64,000 bases of DNA from Burkholderiales bacterium (GTDB lineage Bacteria; Pseudomonadota; Gammaproteobacteria; Burkholderiales; Burkholderiaceae_C). A program made the translations under genes and the position numbers. The notes under the pieces are model-generated. The model did not search any database and was not told the origin of the DNA. It saw only the letters and a list, made by a program, of their open reading frames with translations. The stretch's first letter is position 1. Each line of letters begins with the position of its first letter. This document shows, piece after piece, positions 48,412 to 57,048 of the stretch. The stretch spans positions 1,488,001 through 1,552,000 of the forward strand of contig JACRPO010000009.1 of the NCBI GenBank assembly GCA_016223165.1, given 5' to 3'.

Positions 48412-49148
48412 GTCGAGTTCTCCCGGATCGATTCGTTGGGGTTGGGGTTGGAATTGGGGACAGGAACGGGGCCGGGGACGGTGATGCCGAGCTCGCGGCG
48501 CCAGGCCGGCGGCAGGTACACGAGGTCTTCGGGCACATCGATGTCGGCCACCGGGGCCAGCTCGGCGATGCGCAGGCCGGCACGCGCGGCGCGTGCGCGC
48601 GTGTGCTGCATCACCTGCGGCGTGCTCCAGGCCATGCCGGCGAAGAGCTCAGGCGCCGGCCGCGCCAGGCCGACGAGCGCATAGCCGCCGTCGAGCGCGG
48701 GCACGAACACGGCGTCGTGCCCCGCCCCGACCGGCGTGACTGCCCCGACTGCCTCGACTGCTGTAACTGCCGCACCCGCCTGCCGGATCATCGCCGCGTC
48801 GAGCCCCGGTGCATCGGTGCCCATGAGCAGCGCGGCGCGATGCAAGCGCAGCGTGCGCTCGAGCGCGCGTGCCATGCGCTCGCCGAGGTCGCCCTCGCCC
48901 TGGCCGGTGATTCGCAGGGCCGGGTGGGCGCGGCCGAGTTCGACGAAGACCGGATGGGCCGCGCCGTCCGGGGTGACGCAAAGCTCCAGCCCCTCGCACC
49001 CCGCGGCGGCCGCCTGCGCCACCGCATGCACGAGCATGCGCTCGGCGAGCGCCGCCGCCCCGGCGGCCCCGAGGCCGCCGGCCAGGCGCGTCTTCGCCTG
49101 CCCGGCGATCGGCGCGCGTGCGAAGACGATGACGGCGCAGCCCTTCAC
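48408..49148 (-). CDS. DUF2064 (TIGR04282) glycosyltransferase-like protein
   Basis: This 246-residue protein starts at a GTG overlapping the stop of the upstream glycosyltransferase. Motifs are VIVFARAPIAGQAKTRLA, LLMGTDAPGL and VPALDGGYALVGL, all typical of the DUF2064 family with a GT-A nucleotide-binding fold. An insertion of ~15 residues (AVTAVEAVGAVTPV), encoded by a 9-bp tandem repeat, separates the last two. The tail PVPNSNPNPNESIRENST is low complexity. The family often pairs with TIGR04283 enzymes in arsenosugar-type clusters. Confidence 0.87.
   Translation of the reverse strand: MKGCAVIVFARAPIAGQAKTRLAGGLGAAGAAALAERMLVHAVAQAAAAGCEGLELCVTPDGAAHPVFVELGRAHPALRITGQGEGDLGERMARALERTLRLHRAALLMGTDAPGLDAAMIRQAGAAVTAVEAVGAVTPVGAGHDAVFVPALDGGYALVGLARPAPELFAGMAWSTPQVMQHTRARAARAGLRIAELAPVADIDVPEDLVYLPPAWRRELGITVPGPVPVPNSNPNPNESIRENST
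48438..48477 (+). repeat. Five GGGG runs, possible G-quadruplex, at the end of the DUF2064 gene
   Basis: The plus (template) strand carries GGGG runs at 48438, 48444, 48456, 48468 and 48474 with 2-8 base loops. They encode the PNPN-type tail just before phnD. Four such runs within 40 bases could fold into a quadruplex when single-stranded. Confidence 0.5.
48736..48771 (-). repeat. Four copies of a 9-bp repeat in the DUF2064 gene
   Basis: GTGACTGCC, CCGACTGCC, TCGACTGCT and GTAACTGCC lie in tandem and encode the AVxAVx insertion. The frame is kept for any copy number. Confidence 0.75.
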
Positions 49149-49816
49149 CGGTAGGCCTCGGCCAGCGCCTGCGCCGACTCGCCGCGCCAGTAGCGCCAGC
49201 GCAGCCGCCACATGAGGAAGATCGTCCGCCACGGCCCGCGCTGCTCCCAGCGCCGGCCCGAGGTGACGACACGCTCGCGCAGGCAGGCCGGCGCACCGTG
49301 CGCGCGCAGGCGGCGCGAGAGGTCGATGTCTTCCATCAGCGGCTGCTCGGCATAGCCGCCGATCTGCTCGAAGAGCGCGCGCTCGACGAAGATGGCCTGG
49401 TCGCCGGTGGCGATGCCGGTGAGGCGCGAGCGCCAGTTCATCAGCGCCGCCACGAGGCGCAGCACGCGCGGCCGGCCTTCGATGCGCACGTCGAAGCGGC
49501 CCCAGCGGGCACCGTCCGCCGTCGCCGCCTGCACGCGTGCGTCGGCCCACGCCGGCAGCCGCGTATCCGCATGCAGGAAGAGCAGCATGTCGCCGCGCGC
49601 CGCCGCGGCGCCGGCATTCATCTGTCGCGCGCGGCCGGGCTCGGCGACGAGCACGAGGTCGGCCGCGGCGGCGGCGATGTCGGTGGTGCCGTCGTCGCTG
49701 CCGCCATCGACGACGATGACCTCGGCACCCCGCCCGCGCAACGGCGCCAGCGCGGCCAGCGTGGCGGCGATGCCGGCCGCCTCGCGCAGCGCGGGGATGA
49801 CGATCGACAGGCGCAT
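49145..49816 (-). CDS. TIGR04283 family glycosyltransferase (arsenosugar-type cluster)
   Basis: This 223-residue GT2 enzyme starts MRLSIVIPALREAAGI and has the nucleotide-sugar site VIVVDGGSDDGT, the metal motif FLHADTRLP, and GDQAIFVERALFEQIGGY and PLMEDIDLSRRL as expected for GT2 acceptor-site motifs. TIGR04283 members are named for co-occurrence with arsenosugar biosynthesis. It overlaps DUF2064 by 4 bases; 82 bases with a 9-bp repeat precede it. Confidence 0.92.
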   Translation of the reverse strand: MRLSIVIPALREAAGIAATLAALAPLRGRGAEVIVVDGGSDDGTTDIAAAAADLVLVAEPGRARQMNAGAAAARGDMLLFLHADTRLPAWADARVQAATADGARWGRFDVRIEGRPRVLRLVAALMNWRSRLTGIATGDQAIFVERALFEQIGGYAEQPLMEDIDLSRRLRAHGAPACLRERVVTSGRRWEQRGPWRTIFLMWRLRWRYWRGESAQALAEAYR

Positions 49817-49839
49817 CGGGACAGCGATGGGGCGTTGGG

Positions 49840-49866
49840 CGCTATGGGCGCTATGGGCGCTATGGA
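49840..49866 (-). repeat. Three copies of CGCTATGGG upstream of the glycosyltransferase
   Basis: The 9-bp unit is repeated three times, with a partial fourth (GCGTTGGG) before it, in the 82-base gap between the DUF547 and glycosyltransferase genes. The tract ends 24 bases from the start codon, so copy number would change the leader length. Confidence 0.75.
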
Positions 49867-49898
49867 GCAGCGACCCGGTCGGCGCAGCCGGCCGGGGC

Positions 49899-50818
49899 TC
49901 AACGCACGTCGTTCAGCTTCCAGTCGTACTCGAGGAAGCCGATCTCGACCTGCGCGCCGCGCACGCGCTCGCGGTCGGCCGGCGTGTCGGCCAGCTGGTC
50001 GGCGTAGCGCGCCGCGAAGGCCGGCAGCGAGGCAATGCCGCGCAGGCCGAGCCGGAAGTCCTCGCCGAACCAGTCGAAGATCTTGTTCACCTCGAGCCGG
50101 CCGCGCGGCACGTTGTAGCGGTTGCGCGAGCGGTCGCTCATGAAGCGCAGCGCCTGCTCGTCGAGCTGCGCGTCGAGCCGCTCGGGGACGAAAGCCTCTT
50201 CGCGCAGCGCCGGGCAGCCGATGCTGGCGCAGTTGACGGCGAAGTGCACGCGCGGGTCGTCGTAGGCGCCGCGCTTGCGCAGCATCTCGTGCTCGATGTC
50301 GTCGAGCGAGACCTGGGTGCCCAGGAGCGGCACCCACCTCGGCTTCCACGGGGTCTGGAAGAGGCTGCCGAGGTCCTTGATCGACTCGAGTTTCGGGTAC
50401 TTCGTGAGGATCAGCTCGACCGTGAAGGCGTTGTAGGCGTTGATCAGGAAGGCCATGCGCTGCGGCTTGCTCCAGCCGGCGAAGGTGGCCTCGGGCACCG
50501 CCGAGAGCGCCTCGAGGTAGGCCTTCAGCGCCGCGCGCTCGCCGGCGAAGGCGGCATAACGCACCTGCGAAGCCTGGCCGCCGCGCAGCGCGAGCACATG
50601 CTTCTTCAGCAGCGCCGTCCAGGCGGCGTGGCTGTGGTCGAAGGCCCCCTGCGCCGAGGCCGCAGGCGCTGCCACGAGGCCCGCGAGGCCCAAGGCCAGC
50701 GCCAGCGCGCCGGCCGACGAGCCGGCGAGAAGGCTCCGGCGCTGCACCTGCATGCGCGACTGCATCCGAACCTGCATCGCCGGGTTCATCGCCGCGGGCG
50801 AGGATGCTGTATCGCCGC

Positions 50819-50822
<4 letters not shown>
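49899..50822 (-). CDS. DUF547 domain-containing exported protein
   Basis: This 307-residue protein has a signal peptide (RRSLLAGSSAGALALALGLA) after a hydrophilic lead with Met/Gln/Arg repeats (MQVRMQSRMQVQ). The DUF547 domain is clear: FLINAYNAFTVELIL, then DDIEHEMLR, VHFAVNCASIGCPALR and FDWFGEDF. The Cys and His of this core resemble a catalytic pair, but the family's reaction is not established. The start ATG at 50822 overlaps the arsS stop, so the two are coupled. Confidence 0.9.
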
Positions 50823-51823
<1,001 letters not shown>

Positions 51824-51862
51824 GGGCGGCGGTCGGGGGCGGCGGTCGGGGCGGCGGACAGG
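51824..51862 (-). repeat. G-rich 12-13 bp tandem repeat directly upstream of arsS
   Basis: Three imperfect units of GGGCGGCGGTCG type abut the arsS start codon, where a ribosome site should be. On the arsS-sense strand this is C-rich and no Shine-Dalgarno is seen. Confidence 0.6.
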
Positions 51863-52052
51863 GCAGGCGCGATGCGGCCGATGCATGCGAAGTGGGCAAC
51901 GACCGATTCGTCGTCGTCGAGCCTATTACGCTTACAGCCGACGGAGCGGATGCGGGCGCGGACAAACCCGCGGTGGACGTGTTGTAACCCAGGTGGGCGA
52001 GACGCGCGGCGGGAGGGGCGATCGGGCTCGGCCCGGCTCGGCGCGGCCCGGC
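51863..52052. other. Gap between PCu(A)C gene and arsS leader
   Basis: No gene is seen. It should hold the arsS promoter (minus strand). Direct copies of GGCCCGGCTC near 52030 lie just past the PCu(A)C stop. I could not find a convincing -35/-10 pair. Confidence 0.4.
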
Positions 52053-52529
52053 TCAGTGCTTGTGCCCGGAGTGCCCCGAGTTGCCGGCGGACCCTCCTGC
52101 CAGCGGCCGCACCGGCGCCTTCACTTCCACCGTCTCGCGCTTGCCGCCCGCGCCTTCGACGACCAGCGTCACGGTCACGGTGTCGCCGGGCTGCACTTGC
52201 TGCTTGAGGTCCATCAGCATCACGTGGTAGCCACCGGGCTTGAGCTCGACCGGCTTGCCCGCCGGCAACTCGAGCGCGGTGACGGCGCGCATCCTCATCG
52301 TGCTGCCTTCCATCACCATCTCGTGGATCTCCACCACGCCGGCGACCGGCGAGCTGACGGCGACGACCTTGCCGCCCGCGGCCGAGGTGATCTGGCCGAA
52401 CATGCCGGTGGCTTTCTGCTGCGCGACGGTGCCGCGCACCCAGGCGTCCTTGACGGTGGTCTGGGCATGGGCCGTGGCGGCGAGGCACAGGGCCAGCGCG
52501 GCGGCCGCGAGGCTCGGGGCAGGTCTCAT
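52053..52529 (-). CDS. Periplasmic copper chaperone PCu(A)C
   Basis: This 158-residue protein has a signal peptide (SLAAAALALCLAATAHA) and the Cu(I) site spread over IHEMVMEGSTMRMR and GGYHVMLMDL, matching the HxM...M...HxM pattern. The tail GHSGHKH may add copper ligands. Proteins of this family deliver copper to cytochrome oxidase. Start 52529 has GGAGAG upstream and begins the signal peptide. It sits upstream of arsS on the same strand, 229 bases away. Confidence 0.93.
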   Translation of the reverse strand: MRPAPSLAAAALALCLAATAHAQTTVKDAWVRGTVAQQKATGMFGQITSAAGGKVVAVSSPVAGVVEIHEMVMEGSTMRMRAVTALELPAGKPVELKPGGYHVMLMDLKQQVQPGDTVTVTLVVEGAGGKRETVEVKAPVRPLAGGSAGNSGHSGHKH

Positions 52530-52754
52530 GAACGTCTCTCCTTCGGGTCGTTGGCAACCATTGTCGCGGTGGCGCAGAGGCATGGCGCACGGTGGTCGCA
52601 CTCGCGCGCATGGCGCCGCACGGACCGACGGCGCCAGTCAGGAGAGGAACGCAGGCGCGCGCGGTTGCGCGCTCAGCCACGCGAGAGGCGTGCGTGGCGC
52701 ATCAGGCCGCAAACGAAGTCGACATCATGAGCTCGACCTTCAGAGCCCACCCGT

Positions 52755-53294
52755 TCAGCCGCCCGCGAGCTCGCGCTCGTGCATCCAGGCCGCGTGCCTG
52801 GGCGCGCGCTTCGTGCGGCTCCACTCCTCGAGCATCTGCCACTTCACCTCGTCGAGCCTGGCGCTCATCTCGGCGGTGGCGGTGTCGGCGGCGAGCTCGA
52901 CACGGTGGCCGCTCGGGTCGAAGAAGTAGATCGACTGGAAGATCGTGTGGTCGGTGGGGCCGAGCACGGCAATGCCGCGCGCCTCGAGCCGGGCCTTCGT
53001 CTCCTCGAGCGCGGCGACGCTCTCGACCTTGAAGGCGATGTGCTGCACCCACTCGGGCGTGTTCGGGTCGCGGCCCTGCGCCGGCGAATTCGGCAGCTCG
53101 AAGAAGGCGAGCACGTTGCCGCCACCGGCATCGAGGAAGACGTGCATGTACGGATCGGCCTCGTGCGTGCTCGGCACGCGGTCCTCGGCGATGGCGAGCA
53201 CGAACTCCATGCCCAGGTGCTCGCGGTACCAGTTCACCGTTTCCCTGGCGTCGCGGCAGCGGTAGGCGACGTGGTGGATGCGCTGGATCTTCAT
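52755..53294 (-). CDS. VOC family protein (glyoxalase/dioxygenase-like)
   Basis: This 179-residue protein has a single vicinal-oxygen-chelate domain: IQRIHHVAYRCRDARETVNWY at the start, MHVFLDAGG, VQHIAFKVESVAALEE, and YFFDPSGHRVELAA with the terminal Glu. The likely metal ligands are His8, His/Glu in the middle and the last Glu. A ~30-residue helical tail follows. Start 53294 has AAGGAG 9 bases upstream. It is divergent from uspA across a 304-base gap with two FNR-like boxes. Substrate is not evident. Confidence 0.88.
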   Translation of the reverse strand: MKIQRIHHVAYRCRDARETVNWYREHLGMEFVLAIAEDRVPSTHEADPYMHVFLDAGGGNVLAFFELPNSPAQGRDPNTPEWVQHIAFKVESVAALEETKARLEARGIAVLGPTDHTIFQSIYFFDPSGHRVELAADTATAEMSARLDEVKWQMLEEWSRTKRAPRHAAWMHERELAGG

Positions 53295-53379
53295 GGGCTG
53301 TCTCCTTGCCTGTCGTGCGTGACGTTCCCGTTGACGCGGGGGTTGCCGGGCATGCTCGCAAGCCGCGGGCGGCGCGGTC

Positions 53380-53393
53380 TTGATGTCGGTCAA
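53380..53393. promoter_or_regulatory. FNR/DNR-type box TTGATGTCGGTCAA
   Basis: This matches TTGAT-N4-ATCAA at nine of ten positions and is extended by C/G at the ends. Its centre is 92 bases from the VOC start. If class II spacing (-41.5) applies on the minus strand, the start site would fall near 53345, with GAGCAT as a weak -10. Confidence 0.65.
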
Positions 53394-53485
53394 GCCGCGC
53401 GGCGCGGCGAGCGCCCGGCCGCTTGAACCACCGTGCGGACTAACCCGCGCTCCGCGGCAACCGGCGCGGGGCCGTTCGTTCCCGT

Positions 53486-53499
53486 TTGAGTCAGCGCAA
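53486..53499 (+). promoter_or_regulatory. FNR-type box TTGAGTCAGCGCAA upstream of uspA
   Basis: The box matches the TTGA-like and CAA ends of the FNR consensus and forms a longer TTTG...CAAA dyad. Its centre, 53492.5, is 41.5 bases before the start site predicted from the TAAATT hexamer, exactly the class II arrangement. Confidence 0.55.
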
Positions 53500-53521
53500 A
53501 GACAGGCCCCCGCTGCTTGCC

Positions 53522-53527
53522 TAAATT
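53522..53527 (+). promoter_or_regulatory. -10 hexamer TAAATT of uspA
   Basis: The hexamer places transcription start near 53534, giving a 65-base leader. No -35 is seen, as expected for an activator-dependent promoter. Confidence 0.5.
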
Positions 53528-53598
53528 GCGTCTCCGGCACCGGGAGCGGTCCGCACGTGAAGTGCACCTGCCCGTGCTGCTCAATCCGGGGGCCTTCC

Positions 53599-54042
53599 AT
53601 GTTCAAGCACCTACTCGTACCTGTCGATGGCAGCGAGTTGTCCGAGCGCGCCATCAAGTCGAGCGTGGAGCTCGCGCTGCAGCTCGGCGCCTCGATCACC
53701 GGCTTCGTGGCCGAGCCGCTGGCGCCGTTGCCCACGCCTGGCCGCCAGCTCGCCGCCATGCGCCAGGAGGCGCTCGAGCACGACGCGATGACCGCCGCGC
53801 ACGCCAAGGAGGTGCTGGCGCGCTTCGAGGCCGAGGCCAAGCAGGCCGGCGTGCCTTTCGTCGGCCGCCACGCGCAGGTGCCGCGCGTCGACCGCGCCAT
53901 CATCGCCGCCGCCGAGGCGCAGGGCTGCGACATGATCGTCATGGTCACGCACGGGCGCGGCGCCTTCGGCGAGTTCCTCTTCGGCTCGCAGACCAAGGCC
54001 GTGCTGGCCGGCAGCAGCCTGCCGCTGCTCGTGCTGCACTGA
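53599..54042 (+). CDS. Universal stress protein, UspA family
   Basis: This 147-residue protein has the Usp fold: FKHLLVPVDGSELSERAIKS at the start and the ATP-binding motif VMVTHGRGAFGEFLFGSQTKAVL (GxGx9GS/T) at the end. Usp proteins help cells survive energy and oxygen stress. Start 53599 is chosen because it begins the family core; the track start is 73 codons upstream in the regulatory gap. It lies 31 bases before a Crp/Fnr regulator, so they form an operon. Confidence 0.93.
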   Translation: MFKHLLVPVDGSELSERAIKSSVELALQLGASITGFVAEPLAPLPTPGRQLAAMRQEALEHDAMTAAHAKEVLARFEAEAKQAGVPFVGRHAQVPRVDRAIIAAAEAQGCDMIVMVTHGRGAFGEFLFGSQTKAVLAGSSLPLLVLH

Positions 54043-54073
54043 CCCGACCGACCCGCCGCACAGGAGCAGCCGC

Positions 54074-54781
54074 ATGGACACACGCGCCCGGCCCGGCTTC
54101 GACGTCGCCCGCTTCCTCTCCGTGGTGCCGCTGTTCCAGGAGATGCACGCGGAGGAGCTCTTCCGCATCGAGCAAGGCTGCCAGCTGCGCCGGCTGGCGC
54201 GCGGCGACATGGTCTTCCGCTTCGGCGAGCCCTGCGAGGCCTTCCACCTGTGCGTCACCGGGCAGATCAAGCTCTTCGTGCTCTCGCAGACCGGGCAGGA
54301 GAAGGTGATCGAGATCATCTCTCCCGGGCAGAGCTTCGCCGAGGCGCTGATGTTCACCGACCGGCCCTACATCCTGAACGCGCAGGCGCTCAGCGACAGC
54401 CTGCTGCTGTCGATCGGCAAGGATGCGGTGGTCGGCGAGATCCAGCGCGACCCGCGCTTCGCGCTGCGCATGCTGGCCGGCATCTCGCGCCGGCTGCACG
54501 GCCTCGTGCACGATGTCGAGGCCTACGCGCTGCACAGCGGCGCGCAACGCGTCATCGGCTTCCTGCTGCGCGACCAGATGGCCGAAGACTGCGTGAGCGG
54601 CGAGGTGTTCACCGTCTCGCTGCCGGTGAGCAAGGCCACCATCGCCAGCCGGTTGTCGCTGACGCCCGAGTATTTCTCGCGCGTGCTGCACGATCTGGAG
54701 TCGGCCGGGCTGATCCGCGTCGACCGGCGCGACATCCACATCCTCGACGCCGCGCGGCTGGCCGAGTACAAGATCCAGTGA
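54074..54781 (+). CDS. Crp/Fnr family transcriptional regulator, DNR-like
   Basis: This 235-residue protein has a cyclic-nucleotide-binding-type domain (~20-130), a dimer helix (~130-150) and a Crp-type winged HTH (~160-225). The recognition helix TPEYFSRVLHDLE carries the E-xx-SR pattern that reads TTGAT half-sites. The N-terminal Cys cluster of FNR is absent, so it is more like DNR/NnrR (heme and NO) or a cNMP-independent member. The boxes upstream of its operon fit its own specificity, so autoregulation is likely. ATG 54074 has GGAG 9 bases upstream. Confidence 0.9.
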   Translation: MDTRARPGFDVARFLSVVPLFQEMHAEELFRIEQGCQLRRLARGDMVFRFGEPCEAFHLCVTGQIKLFVLSQTGQEKVIEIISPGQSFAEALMFTDRPYILNAQALSDSLLLSIGKDAVVGEIQRDPRFALRMLAGISRRLHGLVHDVEAYALHSGAQRVIGFLLRDQMAEDCVSGEVFTVSLPVSKATIASRLSLTPEYFSRVLHDLESAGLIRVDRRDIHILDAARLAEYKIQ

Positions 54782-54835
54782 GGGGCGGGCCTGCCCGGCC
54801 CGCACACCCCCTGCGCGACTCGACGCGCCCCCGGG

Positions 54836-55321
54836 TTATTTCTTCTGCTGCTCGAACATCCTGGCGGCGCGGCGCTGGATCTCCTCGGGGGTCACGTCTT
54901 CGATGTGCGTGGCGATGTGCCACTTGTGCCCGAAGGGGTCCTTCACGGCGCCCGCGCGGTCGCCGTAGAACTGGTCGGCCACCTCCATGGTCGAGGTGGC
55001 ACCGGCGTCGATGGCACGCTTGACCACGGCATCGACGTCGTTCACGTACAGCATGATGCTCACGGAGGAATCGCCCACGGTCTGCGGGCTGAGCGCCTTC
55101 CATTCAGGCGCCTCGTCGTGGAGCATGACCACCGACCCGCCGATGCTGATCTCGGCATGGGCGAGCTTTCCGTCCGGCATGGGAAGGCGCAGCAACTCCT
55201 CTGCGCCGAAGGCTTTCTTGTAGAACTCGATCGCCTGCGCTGCGCCCTTGATGGTGAGGTAGGGCGTGACGGCGGTGTAGCCGTCGGGGATCTTCTTGAC
55301 GGTCTTGGCAGCCTTTGCCAT
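54836..55321 (-). CDS. VOC family protein, PhnB-like
   Basis: This 161-residue protein has a glyoxalase-like fold of the PhnB/YdhR type: TPYLTIKGAAQAIEFYKKAFGA, then GGSVVMLHDE, SIMLYVNDVDAVVKRAIDAG and FYGDRAGAVKDPFGHKW. Members are often called PhnB but have no shown role in phosphonate use. Start 55321 has AGGAG 7 bases upstream. It converges on the Crp/Fnr gene. Confidence 0.9.
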   Translation of the reverse strand: MAKAAKTVKKIPDGYTAVTPYLTIKGAAQAIEFYKKAFGAEELLRLPMPDGKLAHAEISIGGSVVMLHDEAPEWKALSPQTVGDSSVSIMLYVNDVDAVVKRAIDAGATSTMEVADQFYGDRAGAVKDPFGHKWHIATHIEDVTPEEIQRRAARMFEQQKK

Positions 55322-55725
55322 GGCAACTCCTGCGGGCCTTGGAAGCGACGCTGCGGCGCCAGCCCGGTGCGCGCCGCAGCGTGCTGACCATAGTGGCCAT
55401 GCACCGTGACGTCCACATCGGGGTGCAAGACCCTGACGCGACGAGTTCCATGCGACAGCGATGCGCGATTGCCGCTGCGCCGGCAGCGCCATGACCCGAT
55501 CGACGCGAACCGCAGCACCGCGGCAAGGGCGCCTGAGCGGCTGGGCGCCCGAGCGGGTGCTGAACAGTCGAGCGGCGCCCCACGGCGCCGCACCCTCCCG
55601 CGACAGCCATCAAGACCGGCGCATGCCGGACATGTCGCGCGTCGTATGCGGGCGCGCCCGTTGCGGGGGATCATCGCCTGCGATGCGTGCCGACACCTTG
55701 CGCGGCCGTTGGCCAGGGACCTCGC
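55322..55725. other. 404-base gap between VOC and deaminase genes
   Basis: No convincing gene. ORFs here are Arg/Ala/Pro-rich shadows. One clear dyad lies at 55572. The promoters of both flanking genes must lie here. Confidence 0.5.
55572..55591. repeat. 8-bp inverted repeat GCGGCGCC-N4-GGCGCCGC
   Basis: Perfect arms with a CCAC spacer, 134 bases upstream of the deaminase start. It could be an operator or a hairpin; G/C-only arms make chance formation more likely here. Confidence 0.35.
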
Positions 55726-56751
55726 TTGAAACCGACCGCTGTTCCGCTCGACCGACTCGAACGACTCGACCGCCTTCGCCGGCTTCCGCGCGCCGAGGTC
55801 CATGTTCACCTCGAAGGCTGCTTCGACGCGGCGCTGCTCGAGCAATGGTCCGTGCGCTTCGGCGAGCCGATGCCGCGGCCGCGCGAGACGCTGTTCCGGT
55901 TCGCGGACCTGGCGGATTTCCTGCAGTTCCTCGACTGGGCCTGCGGCCTCGTGCGCACGAGCGAGGAGCTGAGCGAGGCCGCCTACGCCTTCGCCGCGCG
56001 GCTGGCCGCCGGCGGCGCCGGCTACGGTGACCTGATCTTCAATCCCACGCACTGGCACCCTTGGCACGGCCGCCTGCCGCAGATGCTGGACGCCCTCGAT
56101 GCCGGCTTGCGCGCGGCCGAGCAAGACGGCCTGCCGCCGGTGGGTTTGTGCGTGAGCCTGCTGCGCACGCAAACGGCGCAGGCCGCGGCCGAACTGGTCG
56201 ACCTGCTGGTGGCGCTGCGCCACCCGCGCGTGGTGGCCTTGTCGATCGACGGCAACGAGGCCAGCGCCGGCCGCACCGGGCCGCGCTTTGCCGAAGCCTT
56301 CCGGCGCGCCGGCGCCGCGGGGCTGAAGCGCACGGTGCATGCGGGCGAATCGAGCGGCCCCGAAGGCGTGCACGACGCGGTTCTGCTGCTCGGCGCCGAC
56401 CGCATCGATCACGGCGTGCGCGCGATCGAGGATGCGGCCGTGGTGAGGATGCTCGTGGACCGCCGCATCCCGCTCGGCGTGTGCCCGACCTCGAACGTGA
56501 TGCTGGGCGTCTACCGCTCGCTCGCGGAGCACCCGCTCGAGCGGCTGCGGCAGGCCGGCGTGCCGATCTCGATCAACACCGACGACCCGGCGCTGCTGGG
56601 GACCAGCCTCGAGCGCGAATATGCCTTGTGCTGCGAGGCGTTCGGCTGGTCGGACGACGATCTGCGCGCGGTGGCGCGGACGTCGATCGACGCGTGCTTT
56701 GCGAACGACGATGTGAAGGCGAGGCTGCGCGAGGCGTTGAGGCACTGGTGA
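55726..56751 (+). CDS. Adenosine/adenine deaminase family protein
   Basis: This protein of about 341 residues is a metal-dependent amidohydrolase of the adenosine deaminase type. Zinc ligands and catalytic residues are HVHLEGCF (HxH), VHAGES (His and catalytic Glu), RIDHGVRA and NTDDPALLG (Asp ligand). It should remove the 6-amino group of adenosine, adenine or a related purine. The track start is GTG 55687; I prefer the TTG at 55726 because CAGGGA precedes it at good spacing, but this is not certain. Confidence 0.88.
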   Translation: MKPTAVPLDRLERLDRLRRLPRAEVHVHLEGCFDAALLEQWSVRFGEPMPRPRETLFRFADLADFLQFLDWACGLVRTSEELSEAAYAFAARLAAGGAGYGDLIFNPTHWHPWHGRLPQMLDALDAGLRAAEQDGLPPVGLCVSLLRTQTAQAAAELVDLLVALRHPRVVALSIDGNEASAGRTGPRFAEAFRRAGAAGLKRTVHAGESSGPEGVHDAVLLLGADRIDHGVRAIEDAAVVRMLVDRRIPLGVCPTSNVMLGVYRSLAEHPLERLRQAGVPISINTDDPALLGTSLEREYALCCEAFGWSDDDLRAVARTSIDACFANDDVKARLREALRHW

Positions 56752-56881
56752 ACGCGCGCGCTGGGGCCGGTGCCGCAGCCGGGCTTCGAGGCGCATCCGA
56801 TCTGCAGCCTTGGCTTACAGTCCAGCGGCGACCGGCAGGGGCTGTGTTGACGATGCATCAGACGGCAGGAGGACACGGCGC

Positions 56882-57048
56882 ATGGCGCTGAAGCGCAACG
56901 CTCTCGATCCGTCGCCGAGATCTACCTTGGCCACGTCGAGGTGACCGACTTCCGGCGCAACGAACGCAGTGAACTCGGCACGCGCACTGCGACGCTGGAT
57001 GCTCAAGGCATTGCCAAGCTGCGCCGGTCCTGGGTCTATCGCGCGTGA
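56882..57048 (+). pseudogene. Possible frameshifted gene remnant before the methyltransferase
   Basis: An ATG at 56882 with AGGAGG upstream opens a 20-codon ORF (MALKRNALDPSP...). A second plus frame in the same stretch reads IYLGHVEVTDFRRNERSEL and continues to a stop at 57048 with ordinary amino-acid composition. One frameshift would join them into a ~54-residue product. I do not recognise it. It overlaps the 3' end of the convergent methyltransferase gene by 13 bases. It may be chance. Confidence 0.3.

Larger units (their letters stand above)
53295..53598. other. 304-base divergent regulatory gap between VOC and uspA
   Basis: No gene is seen; ORFs crossing it are shadows. It holds two FNR-type dyads (53380 and 53486), a -10 hexamer for uspA, and a CCCGTTGACGCGGG hairpin near 53328. 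Confidence 0.6.

Noticed and set aside
54836-55321. PhnB-like VOC protein as part of the phosphonate system
   Set aside because: PhnB-type proteins have no shown role in phosphonate use, and this gene is 3 kb away across unrelated genes.
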